Shown: positions 1 to 9,124, counted from the stretch's first letter. The stretch: 64,000 nucleotides of DNA from Bifidobacterium samirii (GCF_003952945.1 NZ_QXGK01000005.1:1-64000); one strand, 5' to 3'. The notes: generated by a model from the sequence alone, not told the origin. Translations and numbers: made by a program.

Positions 1-130
1 CAGCGGTCAGCGGGCGTCCCCGTTCCCGGCGACGACACCCCCCGGATCATCAACGACAGGGCGAGAAAGTCATACCGGAACCGGCGACCCGGTCCCGACC
101 ATCGGGACCTACTAAACATGGTAATGGCGT

Positions 131-302
131 AAACGAACGACGACGCAAACGAACAGGCCGGCGTCGCAATCCGTTAAGAAACGGAGGAATCCATACGAAT
201 GACGACGCAAACCGGGTCACTAGCGTCGTAATCCACATGCCAATTCAGATTGGTAAACGAACAACGACGCAAATCCTCCGCTCCGCGTCGCAACCTGCAT
301 AC
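131..302 (+). repeat. Tandem palindromic array, GCGACGC family, locus 1 (three units)
   Basis: Three units of about 48 bp start near 131, 192 and 253, a period of 61 bp. Each has a left arm ending in CGACGC followed by AAA(C), a variable loop of about 10 bp, and a right arm starting GCGTCG and continuing into CAATCC or a variant. Unit 2, the linker CATGCCAATTCAGATT and the start of unit 3 closely match positions 1172-1250, so the two loci share a duplicated block. Nothing recognisable was found in 1-130 or 303-461. Confidence 0.85.
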
Positions 303-461
303 CCACGACAAGTCATATAGAAACAACGACACGACTAGACGGAACAGCGTCCGCATACGGATACAATCATGATTCCGTAATCGGACCATCATCATGAAAA
401 GGCGACGATCATACTTGTGGAATATGACCGCCGCCTCCTTCAATCCTGTGACTGTTTCATG

Positions 462-821
462 TCAGTCATGACGAATGTCATACAGCGTGAACAGGCAGAA
501 AACCACATATACGATCATGAAGAACGTTACGGAGCCGGAAAAGAACTTGTCATCCGTGTATATGGTCAAATACAGGCAATACAAAGCACCCAAGATAGCC
601 AATGCCGTTTCCGCGCCGAAGGCGGCGAACAACATCCTGCGCTTTCGTCCGTCATCATAATCGGACGACGACCACAGCAACGCCAAGCCGACCATCAGCG
701 AGACGATGGCGATTATGGCTGCCTGCACGGATTGGCCATCATGCAGAGACCGGATCAGACCCGTTACGGAACTTACCGCCGTCCACGCTCCGACGACCAT
801 TCCTCGGCGGAAGACTTTCAT
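462..821 (-). CDS. Small hypothetical membrane protein (119 aa)
   Basis: No family was recognised. The protein has four hydrophobic stretches, at about residues 7-23, 32-50, 62-87 and 96-114, with a charged DYDDGRKRR loop between the second and third, so it is probably a four-helix membrane protein. The start was chosen because a good ribosome binding site (TAGGAGG) lies a few bases before the ATG at 821; an in-frame codon 14 residues upstream lacks one. Codon use and base composition are visibly more AT-rich than in neighbouring topA. It stands alone in its orientation, with repeat arrays on both sides. Function unknown; it may be an accessory or transferred gene. Confidence 0.6.
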   Translation of the reverse strand: MKVFRRGMVVGAWTAVSSVTGLIRSLHDGQSVQAAIIAIVSLMVGLALLWSSSDYDDGRKRRMLFAAFGAETALAILGALYCLYLTIYTDDKFFSGSVTFFMIVYVVFCLFTLYDIRHD

Positions 822-1055
822 GATGCCTCCTAACCCCAGGGAAACGAATTGCCCAGTTTCCATTGTGTGCCGGAAAATATCCCGGCACGCGACCGCATTG
901 CGTTACGGGAGGATCAATCGCCTGGCACACGATATCGATCAATGCGAGCACCAGACAGTAAATTAATGTTCATGCCGACCATCTGCATATGCCGCATCAT
1001 ATTCCTCGCGCATGCGTCCTCTTCACACCGCAATTTGCGTGGGGAACGACGCGAT

Positions 1056-1276
1056 TCATGCGAATGGCGACACCAAACGGACAAGACATCGTATGCCGAC
1101 TCGGATTTACAGACGAATAACGACGCAAACCGACATCCCAGCGTCGCAATCTGTTCGGGGGGCGGCGGAATCCATACGAACAGCGACGCAAACCGACCCC
1201 TTAGCGTCGCAATCCGCATGCCAATTCAGATTTGCACACGAACGGCGACGCGAACCGGAGTTCGCGTCGCCGGATG
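1056..1276 (+). repeat. Tandem palindromic array, GCGACGC family, locus 2 (three units plus a fragment)
   Basis: Full units start near 1109, 1171 and 1233 (period 62 bp), with a degraded unit near 1056-1085. They lie just downstream of topA. The last unit has become a nearly perfect hairpin. The rest of the gap (822-1055) holds the upstream region of the small membrane gene and a short stem (TGCCGG/CCGGCA near 867-886); no gene was seen. Confidence 0.85.
1243..1272 (-). terminator. Possible topA terminator formed by the last repeat unit
   Basis: Arms CGGCGACGCGAA (1243-1254) and TTCGCGTCGCCG (1261-1272) pair perfectly around a 6-nt loop, 24 bp after the topA stop. There is no clear U-run, so a termination role is inferred from position and stem strength only. 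Confidence 0.45.
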
Positions 1277-1296
1277 GGCCGGGACAGGAAGCCGAA

Positions 1297-4200
1297 TCAG
1301 CGCTTGGCGGGCTTGGCGGCGACCACGGCGGGACGCTCGTAGCCCTCGTGTTCGGTCAGCCAGGTGATGTCGGCCTTCACGGTGGCGGCGGTCGAGCCGA
1401 TCGCGTCCGCGATGCGCGTGTTCGCCCACCCCTGGTCGGCGAGCCGGCGCACTTCGGCGCGGCGTTCGGCGCGCTTCGCCTCGACGGCGCTCGTCTTCGA
1501 CGCGGCACCGGACTTGGAACCACCCTTGGCGGTGCCCTTCGCCGACTTGCCCGCCGCGGTCTTACCGGCGGCCTTGCCGCCCGCCTTCGCACCGCGGCCG
1601 CGCTTGGCGGTCGGACCCATCGCGCGCTTCTCGGCGAGGATGCGGTACGCGTCGGCCGGTTCGATCGTGGCCGGATCGTACTGGCGCGGCAGCGTGCGGT
1701 TCGTCTCGCCGTCCGTCAGGTACATGCCGAAGCGGCCTTCCTTGATGACGACGGGCTTGCCGCTCTCCGGATCCGTGCCCAGCTCACGCACGGGCGGCTT
1801 GGCGGCGCCGCGCCCGCGTCCGCGACCGTACTTGGGCTGTGCGAACAGGTCCTTCGCCTGATCGACGGTCACGGTGAAGATCTCGTCCTCCGAGCCGAGC
1901 GAGCGCGTCTCGCTCTTGCCGTCGGCCGCGGTCTTGGTCAGGTACGGGCCGTAGCGGCCGTTGTTCGCTTCGACGCGCGCCTCGCTGATCTCGCCGGTTT
2001 CGGCGTTCGTCTCCTCGTACGTGCCGACGAACCGCGGCAGGCTGAGCAGTCGCAGCGCGTCCTCCAGGGTCAGCGATTCGGGCGTCATCGTCTTGAACAG
2101 GGACGCCATCTTCGGCTTGGGGGCGTCGGTCTTCTTCGCGCCCTTCTTCGCCGTCGTCGTGGTCGCAGCAGCGGCGGTCGTCGCAGCAGCCGCACCACCG
2201 TCACCCGCAGCCGCACCGTCACCCGCAGCCGCCGGCACGAGCGCCACGTACGGTCCGAATCGTCCGCTGCGCACTTCGACGGTGCCGCCGGTCGCCGGGT
2301 CGACGCCGAGCACGCGCGGTCCGCCCGCGTTGCTGGCGATCAGCTCGTGGCCGACTTCGACGGTCAGCTCGTCGGGGGCGAGCGTGTCGGGCAGGGACGC
2401 GTGCTTGGGATTGCCTTCCGCGTCGAGCTGCGTTGCGTCCTCCAGATACGGGCCGTAGCGGCCGACGCGCACGCTCAGCCCGTCGCCGATCGCGATCGTG
2501 TTGATCGCGCGCGCGTCGATCTCGCCCAGCTGTGCGACGTGGCGCTGCAGGCCGGCGTGCGCCGCGTCGGCCGACTGCGCCGCATCGTCGCCGGAGCCGA
2601 AGTAGAAGCGGGTGAGCCATTCGCGGCTGGTCTCCTGGCCGTGCGCGATGCGGTCGAGGCCGTTCTCCATGTCGGCGGTGAACTCGTAGTCGACGTACGT
2701 GGGGAACTTGGTCTCCAGCAGCTTGATCACGGAGAACGCGAGCCACGACGGGATCAGCGCGCGCCCGCGCTCGTACACGTAGCCGCGGTCGATGATCGTC
2801 GAGATGATGCTCGCGTACGTGGACGGGCGACCGATCTCCTTGGCCTCCAGCGTCTTGACGAGCGACGCTTCGGTGTAGCGCGCCGGCGGCTGCGTCTCGT
2901 GGCCGCCGGCCTTGACGCCGCGCGCGTCGACGCGCTGGCCGGTCGTCATCGGCGGCAGCGACGCGTCGGCCTCGCCGGCCTTCGCCGCGCGGCCGTCGCC
3001 CATCGCCTTGAGGAAGCCGGGGAATTCGATCACGGTGCCGGACGCCTGGAACACGGCCTCGCCGTCGGCGCCGGCCGGCGCGGACAGGCGCACGGTCGCG
3101 GTCGATCCGGTCGCGTCGGCCATCTGCGAGGCGAGCGTGCGCTGCCAGATCAGCGTGTACAGCTTGAGCTGGTCGGCCGGCACCTTCGTCGCGAGTTCGG
3201 CCGGGTCACGGAAGCGCGAGCCGGCGGGGCGGATGCATTCGTGCGCCTCCTGCGCGCCGGCGGTCTTCGTCGCGTACTGCTTGGGCGCGTCCGACAGGAA
3301 CGCCGCGCCGTAATGCGTTTCGACCGCGCTGCGGGCCGCCGCGATCGCCTCCTGCGACAGCGTCACCGAATCGGTACGCATGTAGGTGATGTAGCCGTTC
3401 TCGTACAGGCCCTGCGCGGCGCGCATCGTCTGACGCGAGCTCATCGACAGCCGGTTGCCGGCGGCCTGCTGCAGCGTCGACGTGGTGAACGGCGGCACCG
3501 GACGGCGGCGGTACGGCTTGGATTCCATCGAGATGACGGTGAACGGCGCGTGCGCGAGCGCCGATGCGAGCGCGGTCGCGGCCGTCTCGTCGAGCTGGCG
3601 GACGCCGTCGGCGACGCCGGCTGCGGTGAGCCGGCCGTCGGCGCCGAAGTCCTTCGATCCGGCGAGCCGGTGGCCGCCGAGGGCGATCATGCGCGCTTCG
3701 AATTCGGCGGGTGCACCTTCCGCATCGGGGGCGGCGAGCGTGGCGGCGACGTCCCAGTAGGCGGCGCGGGTGAACGCCATGCGTTCGCGTTCGCGTTCGA
3801 CGATGAGGCGGGTGGCGACGGATTGCACGCGGCCGGCGGACAGGCCGGGGCCGATCTTGCGCCACAGGACCGGGGAGAGTTCGTAGCCGTAGAGGCGGTC
3901 GAGGATGCGGCGGGTCTCCTGCGCGTCGACCATCGCGCCGTCGACGTCGCGCGTGCGGTCGAGGGAGGCGCGGATCGCTTCGGGGGTGATTTCGTGGAAC
4001 ACCATGCGTTTGACGGGCACCTTGGGTTTGAGGGTCTGCACGAGGTGCCATGCGATGGCTTCTCCTTCGCGGTCCTCATCGGTGGCGAGGTAGAGTTCGT
4101 CGGCGTTCTTCAGCGCGCTTTTGAGTTCGGCGACGGTGCGCTTCTTGTCGGCGTCGACGATGTAGTAGGGCTTGAAGCCATCGTCGATGTCGACGCCGAA

Positions 4201-4365
4201 TCGGCCGTATTTCGCCTTGTCGGCGGCGGGGACCTGGCTGGGCTGCGCGAGGTCGCGGATGTGGCCCACCGACGCCATGACGGTGTAGCCGTCGCCCAGG
4301 TATCCCCCGATTTTCCTGGCCTTGGTGGGAGACTCCACGATGACGAGCTTGCTGCCGGTTGCCAT
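1297..4365 (-). CDS. topA: DNA topoisomerase I (type IA), with basic tail and C-terminal HTH-like segment
   Basis: Relaxes negative supercoils by cutting one strand through a tyrosine. The Toprim domain starts at about residue 6 (KLVIVESPTKARK), with the metal-binding motif TDEDREGE at 95-102. The active-site Tyr is Y328 in GYITYMRTDS. After the catalytic core there are several Topo_C_Rpt-type repeats (GRYGPYLE, GRFGPYV, NNGRYGPYL, GRFGMYLTDGETN), then a Lys/Ala/Gly-rich tail, then about 60 residues resembling a helix-turn-helix (RIADAIGSTAATVKADI). The start at 4365 has an AGGAGA ribosome binding site; a codon 15 residues upstream does not. Length 1022 aa, in the range of long actinobacterial enzymes. 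Palindromic arrays flank the gene on both sides. Confidence 0.95.
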   Translation of the reverse strand: MATGSKLVIVESPTKARKIGGYLGDGYTVMASVGHIRDLAQPSQVPAADKAKYGRFGVDIDDGFKPYYIVDADKKRTVAELKSALKNADELYLATDEDREGEAIAWHLVQTLKPKVPVKRMVFHEITPEAIRASLDRTRDVDGAMVDAQETRRILDRLYGYELSPVLWRKIGPGLSAGRVQSVATRLIVERERERMAFTRAAYWDVAATLAAPDAEGAPAEFEARMIALGGHRLAGSKDFGADGRLTAAGVADGVRQLDETAATALASALAHAPFTVISMESKPYRRRPVPPFTTSTLQQAAGNRLSMSSRQTMRAAQGLYENGYITYMRTDSVTLSQEAIAAARSAVETHYGAAFLSDAPKQYATKTAGAQEAHECIRPAGSRFRDPAELATKVPADQLKLYTLIWQRTLASQMADATGSTATVRLSAPAGADGEAVFQASGTVIEFPGFLKAMGDGRAAKAGEADASLPPMTTGQRVDARGVKAGGHETQPPARYTEASLVKTLEAKEIGRPSTYASIISTIIDRGYVYERGRALIPSWLAFSVIKLLETKFPTYVDYEFTADMENGLDRIAHGQETSREWLTRFYFGSGDDAAQSADAAHAGLQRHVAQLGEIDARAINTIAIGDGLSVRVGRYGPYLEDATQLDAEGNPKHASLPDTLAPDELTVEVGHELIASNAGGPRVLGVDPATGGTVEVRSGRFGPYVALVPAAAGDGAAAGDGGAAAATTAAAATTTTAKKGAKKTDAPKPKMASLFKTMTPESLTLEDALRLLSLPRFVGTYEETNAETGEISEARVEANNGRYGPYLTKTAADGKSETRSLGSEDEIFTVTVDQAKDLFAQPKYGRGRGRGAAKPPVRELGTDPESGKPVVIKEGRFGMYLTDGETNRTLPRQYDPATIEPADAYRILAEKRAMGPTAKRGRGAKAGGKAAGKTAAGKSAKGTAKGGSKSGAASKTSAVEAKRAERRAEVRRLADQGWANTRIADAIGSTAATVKADITWLTEHEGYERPAVVAAKPAKR

Positions 4366-4495
4366 ATTCTCTCCTTGACTATGGTGCCTACGGAACGTCA
4401 TATTACCCATGTGCCGTCGTCAAACCGCAAATCGACGGCCCGCGCGGCATGGCCGGCTGCGGCCCTGCCGGCGTACGTCGCGTCGTCATCCGTAT

Positions 4496-4750
4496 GAGTC
4501 GGGGACTTTGCATGCGGATTGCGACGCTACCGGCGCCCGTTGCGTCGCAATCCGTACGGAATCGGAGAATCGTATGCAAGTTGCGACGCCTGAGTCGCGT
4601 GTTGCGTCGGGATTCGTATTGGGCGGCCCTGTCATATGCAGAAAACGACGCTACGGGTGCGTGTTGCGTCGTCGTTCGTATGAATCGGGGATGTCGTATG
4701 CGGATTGCGACGCTGACGGCGCGCGTTGCGTCGCAATCCGTATGGAATCG
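4496..4750 (-). repeat. Tandem palindromic array, GCGACGC family, locus 3 (four units, reverse orientation)
   Basis: Units begin near 4510, 4571, 4632 and 4695 (period 61-63 bp). The internal asymmetry (GCGACGCT, loop, GTTGCGTCGC) is the reverse complement of that at loci 1, 2 and 4, so the array is inverted relative to them. It fills most of the 400-bp gap between the PAP2 gene and topA. No gene was seen in the gap; the topA promoter must lie between the array and 4365. Confidence 0.85.
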
Positions 4751-4765
4751 GGAATCGGGTACGGA

Positions 4766-6043
4766 TTACGAGGCGGACGGCGGGGCCGGGGGCGCGCCGA
4801 TGAGGCCGAGTCGGGTGAGCGGGGCGGCGGTCAGCTGGCGCAGCGCCACGACGAGGCCGCAGGTGAGCGTCGCCGCGCCGCCGACGCCGACGATCGCGGC
4901 CAGGTGCGCGCCGGACGCCGCCCATGCGGCGGAGATTGTCAGGCCGGGCAGGATCTGCCAGATCACGTACGCCGCGTACGCGCAGGCGAGCGTGCCGGCG
5001 GTGATCATCATCGTGCCGACGATCTGCACGCCGGTCGACGAGGCGCGGCGGCCCGGATCGTCCATGCCGCTGGCGCGCGTGCATGCGAGCGCCAGCATCG
5101 CCAGTCCGCCGACGATGAGGATCGACATGACCGCGTCGGTGGGCCGGTGCCAGGTGCCGGCGATCACCGACCAGCCGACCAGCGACGCGAATGCGGCGGC
5201 GACGATCGCGGCCGCGGCGCGCCATGCGCGTGGCACGGCGAGGATGAGCAGGACTCCGGCCGCGGCGGCGGCGATCGTATGGCCGGACGGGGCGGAGTTG
5301 ACGTACGGGGTTTCCGTGTAGATGAGCATCGGGCGCGGCAGGACGCGTTTGAGCAGCGACGCCGCGTAGCAGGCGGCGATGAGCGCGCCGGATTGGCCGA
5401 GCAGCCACCAGCGGCGGCGCACGGCGGCGACGGCGAGTGCCGCGATGCCGAGAATCAGGGCGATGACGATGGTGGGGTTGAGCGTGAGGAACGGCAGGTG
5501 GATGCCCTGCCAGAGGAACGGGGTGAGCAGCGCCGACATCCAGTCGGGGAGGGCCGAGTCGAAGCCGGTGATGACCATTTCGTCGTACGATTGGCCGGCC
5601 AGGGTGCGTACGCCCAGCCACCAGACGCCGGCTGCGGCGGCGAGCCACAGCAGGCCGAGGATGACGCACAGAATGCGGCTCGACGTGCGCGGCCGGACGG
5701 CGAGCGGATCGAGTGCGGCGAGGCCGCGTTCGACGGCGGCGTCGGCCGTGCTGGGGTTGCCGATCGAGGCGGGCCGGTCGGATGGTGCGGTCGAACCGGA
5801 GAACCTCGGGAGACCGGACGAACCGGCGGGGCCGCCGGATGCGGTCTGTGCGGCGGCTGTGAAGCGGAAGTCGGACGGCGGGGCCGGGATGTCGGATGCC
5901 GGTCCGGGCGTGGCCGCGAAGGGGATGTCGGAGGCGGCGGTATGGTTCTGGGTGGGTCGAGACGCGTGCAATGGGGTGAACGTCACCGTGTCGGCGGCCG
6001 GGACGGGGGCCTGGGAATCGCGGGAGCGCTGTTCGTCGGTCAT
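4766..6043 (-). CDS. PAP2-family membrane phosphatase
   Basis: Probably a membrane-embedded lipid or polyprenyl phosphatase. The three PAP2 motifs are visible: KRVLPRP, then APSGHT, then GTWHRPTD carrying the catalytic His and the Asp. The N-terminal 100 or so residues are Pro/Ala/Thr-rich and probably cytoplasmic; several hydrophobic helices follow. The start at 6043 gives 425 aa. An in-frame codon further upstream would run into the SRP RNA gene and is unlikely. No Shine-Dalgarno is seen; instead TAGAGT lies exactly 7 nt before the ATG (6051-6056 on the plus strand), suggesting a leaderless mRNA. The physiological substrate (undecaprenyl-PP, phosphatidate or other) cannot be told from sequence. 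Confidence 0.85.
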   Translation of the reverse strand: MTDEQRSRDSQAPVPAADTVTFTPLHASRPTQNHTAASDIPFAATPGPASDIPAPPSDFRFTAAAQTASGGPAGSSGLPRFSGSTAPSDRPASIGNPSTADAAVERGLAALDPLAVRPRTSSRILCVILGLLWLAAAAGVWWLGVRTLAGQSYDEMVITGFDSALPDWMSALLTPFLWQGIHLPFLTLNPTIVIALILGIAALAVAAVRRRWWLLGQSGALIAACYAASLLKRVLPRPMLIYTETPYVNSAPSGHTIAAAAAGVLLILAVPRAWRAAAAIVAAAFASLVGWSVIAGTWHRPTDAVMSILIVGGLAMLALACTRASGMDDPGRRASSTGVQIVGTMMITAGTLACAYAAYVIWQILPGLTISAAWAASGAHLAAIVGVGGAATLTCGLVVALRQLTAAPLTRLGLIGAPPAPPSAS

Positions 6044-6100
6044 ACGCCCGACTCTACACATCGGATCGCGGGAGAAATCGGGGAGAATCTGGAGATAATG

Positions 6101-6190
6101 AAAAACCTCCGCGTACCCGGCAGAGGCCACTTACCCTTGCTGCATTCCTGCCCTGGGGGAGTTGGGTGACGTACCGCCACGCGGAGGCTC
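6101..6190 (-). ncRNA. ffs: Signal recognition particle 4.5S RNA
   Basis: Read on the minus strand, this contains the near-universal SRP domain IV core GCAGGAATGCAGCAAGGGTAA. The ends pair (GCCTCCGCG with CGCGGAGG) to close a single long hairpin of bacterial small-type SRP RNA, followed by a run of T that serves as terminator. A -10-like TACACT (plus-strand 6196-6201) lies about 7 nt before the predicted 5' end. The RNA scaffolds Ffh for co-translational targeting of membrane proteins. Confidence 0.93.
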
Positions 6191-6328
6191 CCCCTAGTGT
6201 ACATCATCCCCGGACACCGCGCGTCGCAGCGGCGTTGGTCAAGGCCGGGGCCGTCTGTGGGCGAATCCGCCATCCGACCGGGCTGAGATTACGCCGCAAA
6301 TCAATCACAGCCCACCTATCTCGCACAG

Positions 6329-6510
6329 TGAGGGCAGATTTTCGGTTGCGCACAGTGCTATACGGCAAACTGAGGGCAGGTTCACTTCCCCTACACCTGC
6401 CATACCCCTTAGCCCTTGGCCAAATGTTGCGCCGTATGTGACGATTGCGGAGAGTGCACCTGCCCTCAGTTCGCCGTATAGCATCTTGCAAACCCCGGAA
6501 TCTGCCCTCA
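6329..6510. repeat. Large imperfect inverted repeat (tgagggcag family)
   Basis: Arms of about 54 nt (6329-6382 and 6458-6510) are imperfect reverse complements around a spacer of about 75 bp. Each arm contains two copies of TGAGGGCAG (or its complement) 42 bp apart and a shared GCTATACGGC block. It lies in the 450-bp gap between ffs and the penicillin-binding protein gene. The loop (6383-6457) is more AT-rich and holds no recognised feature; nothing else was seen in 6202-6328 or 6511-6629. Confidence 0.85.
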
Positions 6511-6642
6511 GTTCGCCAGTTAGCGCCCCGCCAGACCGCATCGGCATCCCGGCCGGCGAAGTCCGGCCTCCTGCCGGCCGGTAATGTGATGATTCGGGGG
6601 ACGTTGTCGGGTTTTTCGGACGCTGACAGTACGGTGGACATC

Positions 6643-9006
6643 ATGAGTTCACAGGCATACAGCAGTTCCCATGCCGGTCGCGCCACCAGCAGCGCCTCGC
6701 ATGGCGCATCCCGCGGAGGCCGCGGCACGGGCTCGACGGCGCGCCGGTCCCGCACCTCCACGGCCAAACGCGCCGCAGGCCGTCATGCCGGTCCGTCGCG
6801 TCATTCGCGCCGACCGCAGCGGCGCAAGGGCCGTCATCTCATACTCAAATGGATCATCGGCATCATCGCCGCCGGCCTGCTCGCCGGCGTCGGTGCGTTC
6901 GCATACTTCTACATCACCACCGACATCCCGCCGGCGGAGAAGATCGCACTGGCCGAGAAGACGACCGTCTACTATGCGGACGGCACCACCAAGATCGGCT
7001 CGTTCGCGGAGCAGAACCGCGAGATCATCGAATGCGGCGACCTGCCCGACTATGTGGGCAAGGCGATCGTCGCGTCCGAGGACCGCACGTTCTACACGAA
7101 CCGCGGCATCGACTTCAAGGGCATCGCCCGCGCGCTGGTCAACAACATCACCAAGGGCACGCGCCAGGGCGGTTCGACCATCACCCAGCAGTACGCGGAG
7201 CGCTACTATCTGGGCGAGACGACCTCCTATATCGGCAAGATCCGCGAGGCGATGCTCGCGCTCAAGATCGCCCAGTCGCAGGACAAGGACCAGGTCCTGT
7301 GCAACTACATGAACACGATCTACCTGGGCCGCGGATCGTACGGCATCCAGGCGGCCGCGCAGGCGTACTTCGGCAAGGACGCGAAGGACCTGTCGCTCGC
7401 CGAGGCGGCGACGATCGCCGGCATCATCCCCTCCCCCGGCAACTGGGATCCGGCCGTCGACGCGGACACGGCGCAGCAGCGCCTGACGCGCGTCCTGCGC
7501 ATCATGAAGGAGGACGGCTACATCACCGCCGAGCAGCAGAGCGAGGCGAAGGACCTGCCGGCGACCGTCGAATACGCGGCGAACAACATGTACGAGGGCA
7601 TGAACGGCTACCTGCTCACCACGGTCGAGAACGAGCTGGTCGCGTCCGGCTCGTTCACTGCCGACGAGCTGGAAACCGGCGGCTACCGGATCGTCACGAC
7701 GCTCGACAAGGCGATGCAGGACGAGATCCAGTCCACCGGCGACACGCGCCCGGACGGCATGCCGGAGAGCATCCAGATCGGCGGTCTGGCCGCCGATCCG
7801 CGCGACGGGTCCGTCAAGGCCATGTACGCCGGATCGGACTATCTGACCCAGCAGCTCAACAACGCCACCCAGTCGCAGTTCCAGCCCGGCTCCACGATGA
7901 AGCCGTTCGCGCTGCTGGGCGCCGCGCAGGAGGGCGTGAGCTTCGACACGACGTTCAACGGCAACTCCCACCAGCATTTCGACGGCATCGAGAACGAGGT
8001 CAACAACGCGCTCGAGATCAACTGGGGCAACATCAACCTGTATCAGGCGACCGCCAACTCGGTGAACACCGTGTTCATGGACGTCAACGAGCATCTGACG
8101 CCGCAGCGCACCGCCCAGATCGCGCATGAGGCCGGCATCGAGTCCGACATCGACGAGACGTCGCCGTACAACGTGCTCGGCATCAACGCGACGACCGTGT
8201 GGGACCTGACGCAGGGCCATGCCACGATCGCGGCGGACGGCGTGAAGAACACGCTGCACATCGTCGACAACGTCACCGACAGCGACGGCAAGGAGATGTA
8301 CAAGACCGTCACCGAGAACCAGAAGGTGTTCGACGCGAACGACTGCGCGCTCGTGCAGAAGGCGATGCAGGGCACCACCACGTCGGGCACGGCGGCCGGC
8401 ACCGCGGCGGCGCTCGGCCGCGCCGTGGCCGGCAAGTCCGGCACGGCCAACGACGAGACGGCCGCGTCGTTCGTCGGCTACGTGCCGCAGCTGATCAACG
8501 TGTGGGCGATCTGGAATCCGGACGAGAACGGCAGCCCGCAGGTCGTGCCCGAGTTCGCCGGCTACGGCGTCTCCTCGACCGGCTACCCGGCGCACCTGTT
8601 CACCGAGTTCATGAAGCAGGCGCTGGCCGGCACCGAGGTCGTCGACTTCCCCACCGCCACCGACAAGGGCAAGGTCGGTGGCCCCGACGGCACGTGGGGT
8701 CTGGGCGCGGCGTACGAGCAGCAGAAGAAGGCCGAGGAGGAGGCCCGCAAGCAGGCCGAGCAGGAAGCGCAGTCCGAGGAGGAGTCCGCCGGCCGGACCG
8801 GCGTCACCGGCGGGTCGGGCGACGGCGGGACCGGTGACGGGGCCGGCGATGCGTCCGGCGACGGCGGCACGACCGGCGGCACGACCGACGGTTCCGGCGG
8901 CACGACCGGGGGCGATGCATCCGGTGACGGATCCGGCGGGACTTCCGGCGACGCCGGGACCGGCGACGGATCCGGCGCGACGACGCCGAACGGCGAAGCC
9001 CAGTAG
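6643..9006 (+). CDS. Class A penicillin-binding protein (bifunctional transglycosylase/transpeptidase)
   Basis: Polymerises and cross-links peptidoglycan at the outer membrane face. A basic, Ser-rich cytoplasmic segment (1-66) precedes one transmembrane helix (about 67-91). The GT51 domain shows SEDRTFYTNRG (catalytic Glu146) and GGSTITQQ (176-183). The transpeptidase has S417-T-M-K420, S473-V-N475 and K598-S-G-T601. The last 75 or so residues are a low-complexity Gly/Asp/Ser/Thr tail. The start at 6643 gives 787 aa. It has no Shine-Dalgarno but has TACGGT 7 nt upstream (6630-6635), so a leaderless start is likely; upstream in-frame codons are less convincing. It is convergent with the GH89 gene. 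Confidence 0.92.
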   Translation: MSSQAYSSSHAGRATSSASHGASRGGRGTGSTARRSRTSTAKRAAGRHAGPSRHSRRPQRRKGRHLILKWIIGIIAAGLLAGVGAFAYFYITTDIPPAEKIALAEKTTVYYADGTTKIGSFAEQNREIIECGDLPDYVGKAIVASEDRTFYTNRGIDFKGIARALVNNITKGTRQGGSTITQQYAERYYLGETTSYIGKIREAMLALKIAQSQDKDQVLCNYMNTIYLGRGSYGIQAAAQAYFGKDAKDLSLAEAATIAGIIPSPGNWDPAVDADTAQQRLTRVLRIMKEDGYITAEQQSEAKDLPATVEYAANNMYEGMNGYLLTTVENELVASGSFTADELETGGYRIVTTLDKAMQDEIQSTGDTRPDGMPESIQIGGLAADPRDGSVKAMYAGSDYLTQQLNNATQSQFQPGSTMKPFALLGAAQEGVSFDTTFNGNSHQHFDGIENEVNNALEINWGNINLYQATANSVNTVFMDVNEHLTPQRTAQIAHEAGIESDIDETSPYNVLGINATTVWDLTQGHATIAADGVKNTLHIVDNVTDSDGKEMYKTVTENQKVFDANDCALVQKAMQGTTTSGTAAGTAAALGRAVAGKSGTANDETAASFVGYVPQLINVWAIWNPDENGSPQVVPEFAGYGVSSTGYPAHLFTEFMKQALAGTEVVDFPTATDKGKVGGPDGTWGLGAAYEQQKKAEEEARKQAEQEAQSEEESAGRTGVTGGSGDGGTGDGAGDASGDGGTTGGTTDGSGGTTGGDASGDGSGGTSGDAGTGDGSGATTPNGEAQ

Positions 9007-9012
9007 CCGGCA

Positions 9013-9043
9013 GATTACCGGATTGCCGGATTACCGGATTACC
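9013..9043. repeat. Short direct repeat (attaccgg units)
   Basis: About four tandem copies of the 8-9 bp word ATTACCGG (one as ATTGCCGG) follow the stop codon of the penicillin-binding protein gene. Meaning unknown. Confidence 0.7.
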
Positions 9044-9085
9044 GGCCGGCAGCCCCGGCACCCCGGTTGCATCCCGCGAATACAT

Positions 9086-9124
9086 GACAGGGGGCGGCGT
9101 GCGATGTGCACGCCGTCCCCTGTC
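9086..9124. terminator. Bidirectional terminator between PBP and GH89 genes
   Basis: GACAGGGGGCGGCGTGC pairs with GCACGCCGTCCCCTGTC around a 5-nt loop (one G-T position). It sits between two convergent genes. Confidence 0.8.

Noticed and set aside
1012-4497. Long plus-strand open frame antisense to topA
   Set aside because: Arg/Gly/Val-rich low-information translation opposite a clear topA; a by-product of high GC content. Similar antisense frames over the GH89, PBP and GH43 genes were rejected for the same reason.
6044-6130. Upstream extension of the PAP2 protein
   Set aside because: It would overlap the SRP RNA gene and adds no transmembrane or signal feature; the -10-like hexamer 7 nt before 6043 supports the shorter start.
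7081-7110. Loss of a conserved residue in the PBP transglycosylase motif (Asn where many class A PBPs have His)
   Set aside because: Actinobacterial class A PBPs commonly have Asn here (as in mycobacterial PonA), so this is lineage-typical rather than a defect.
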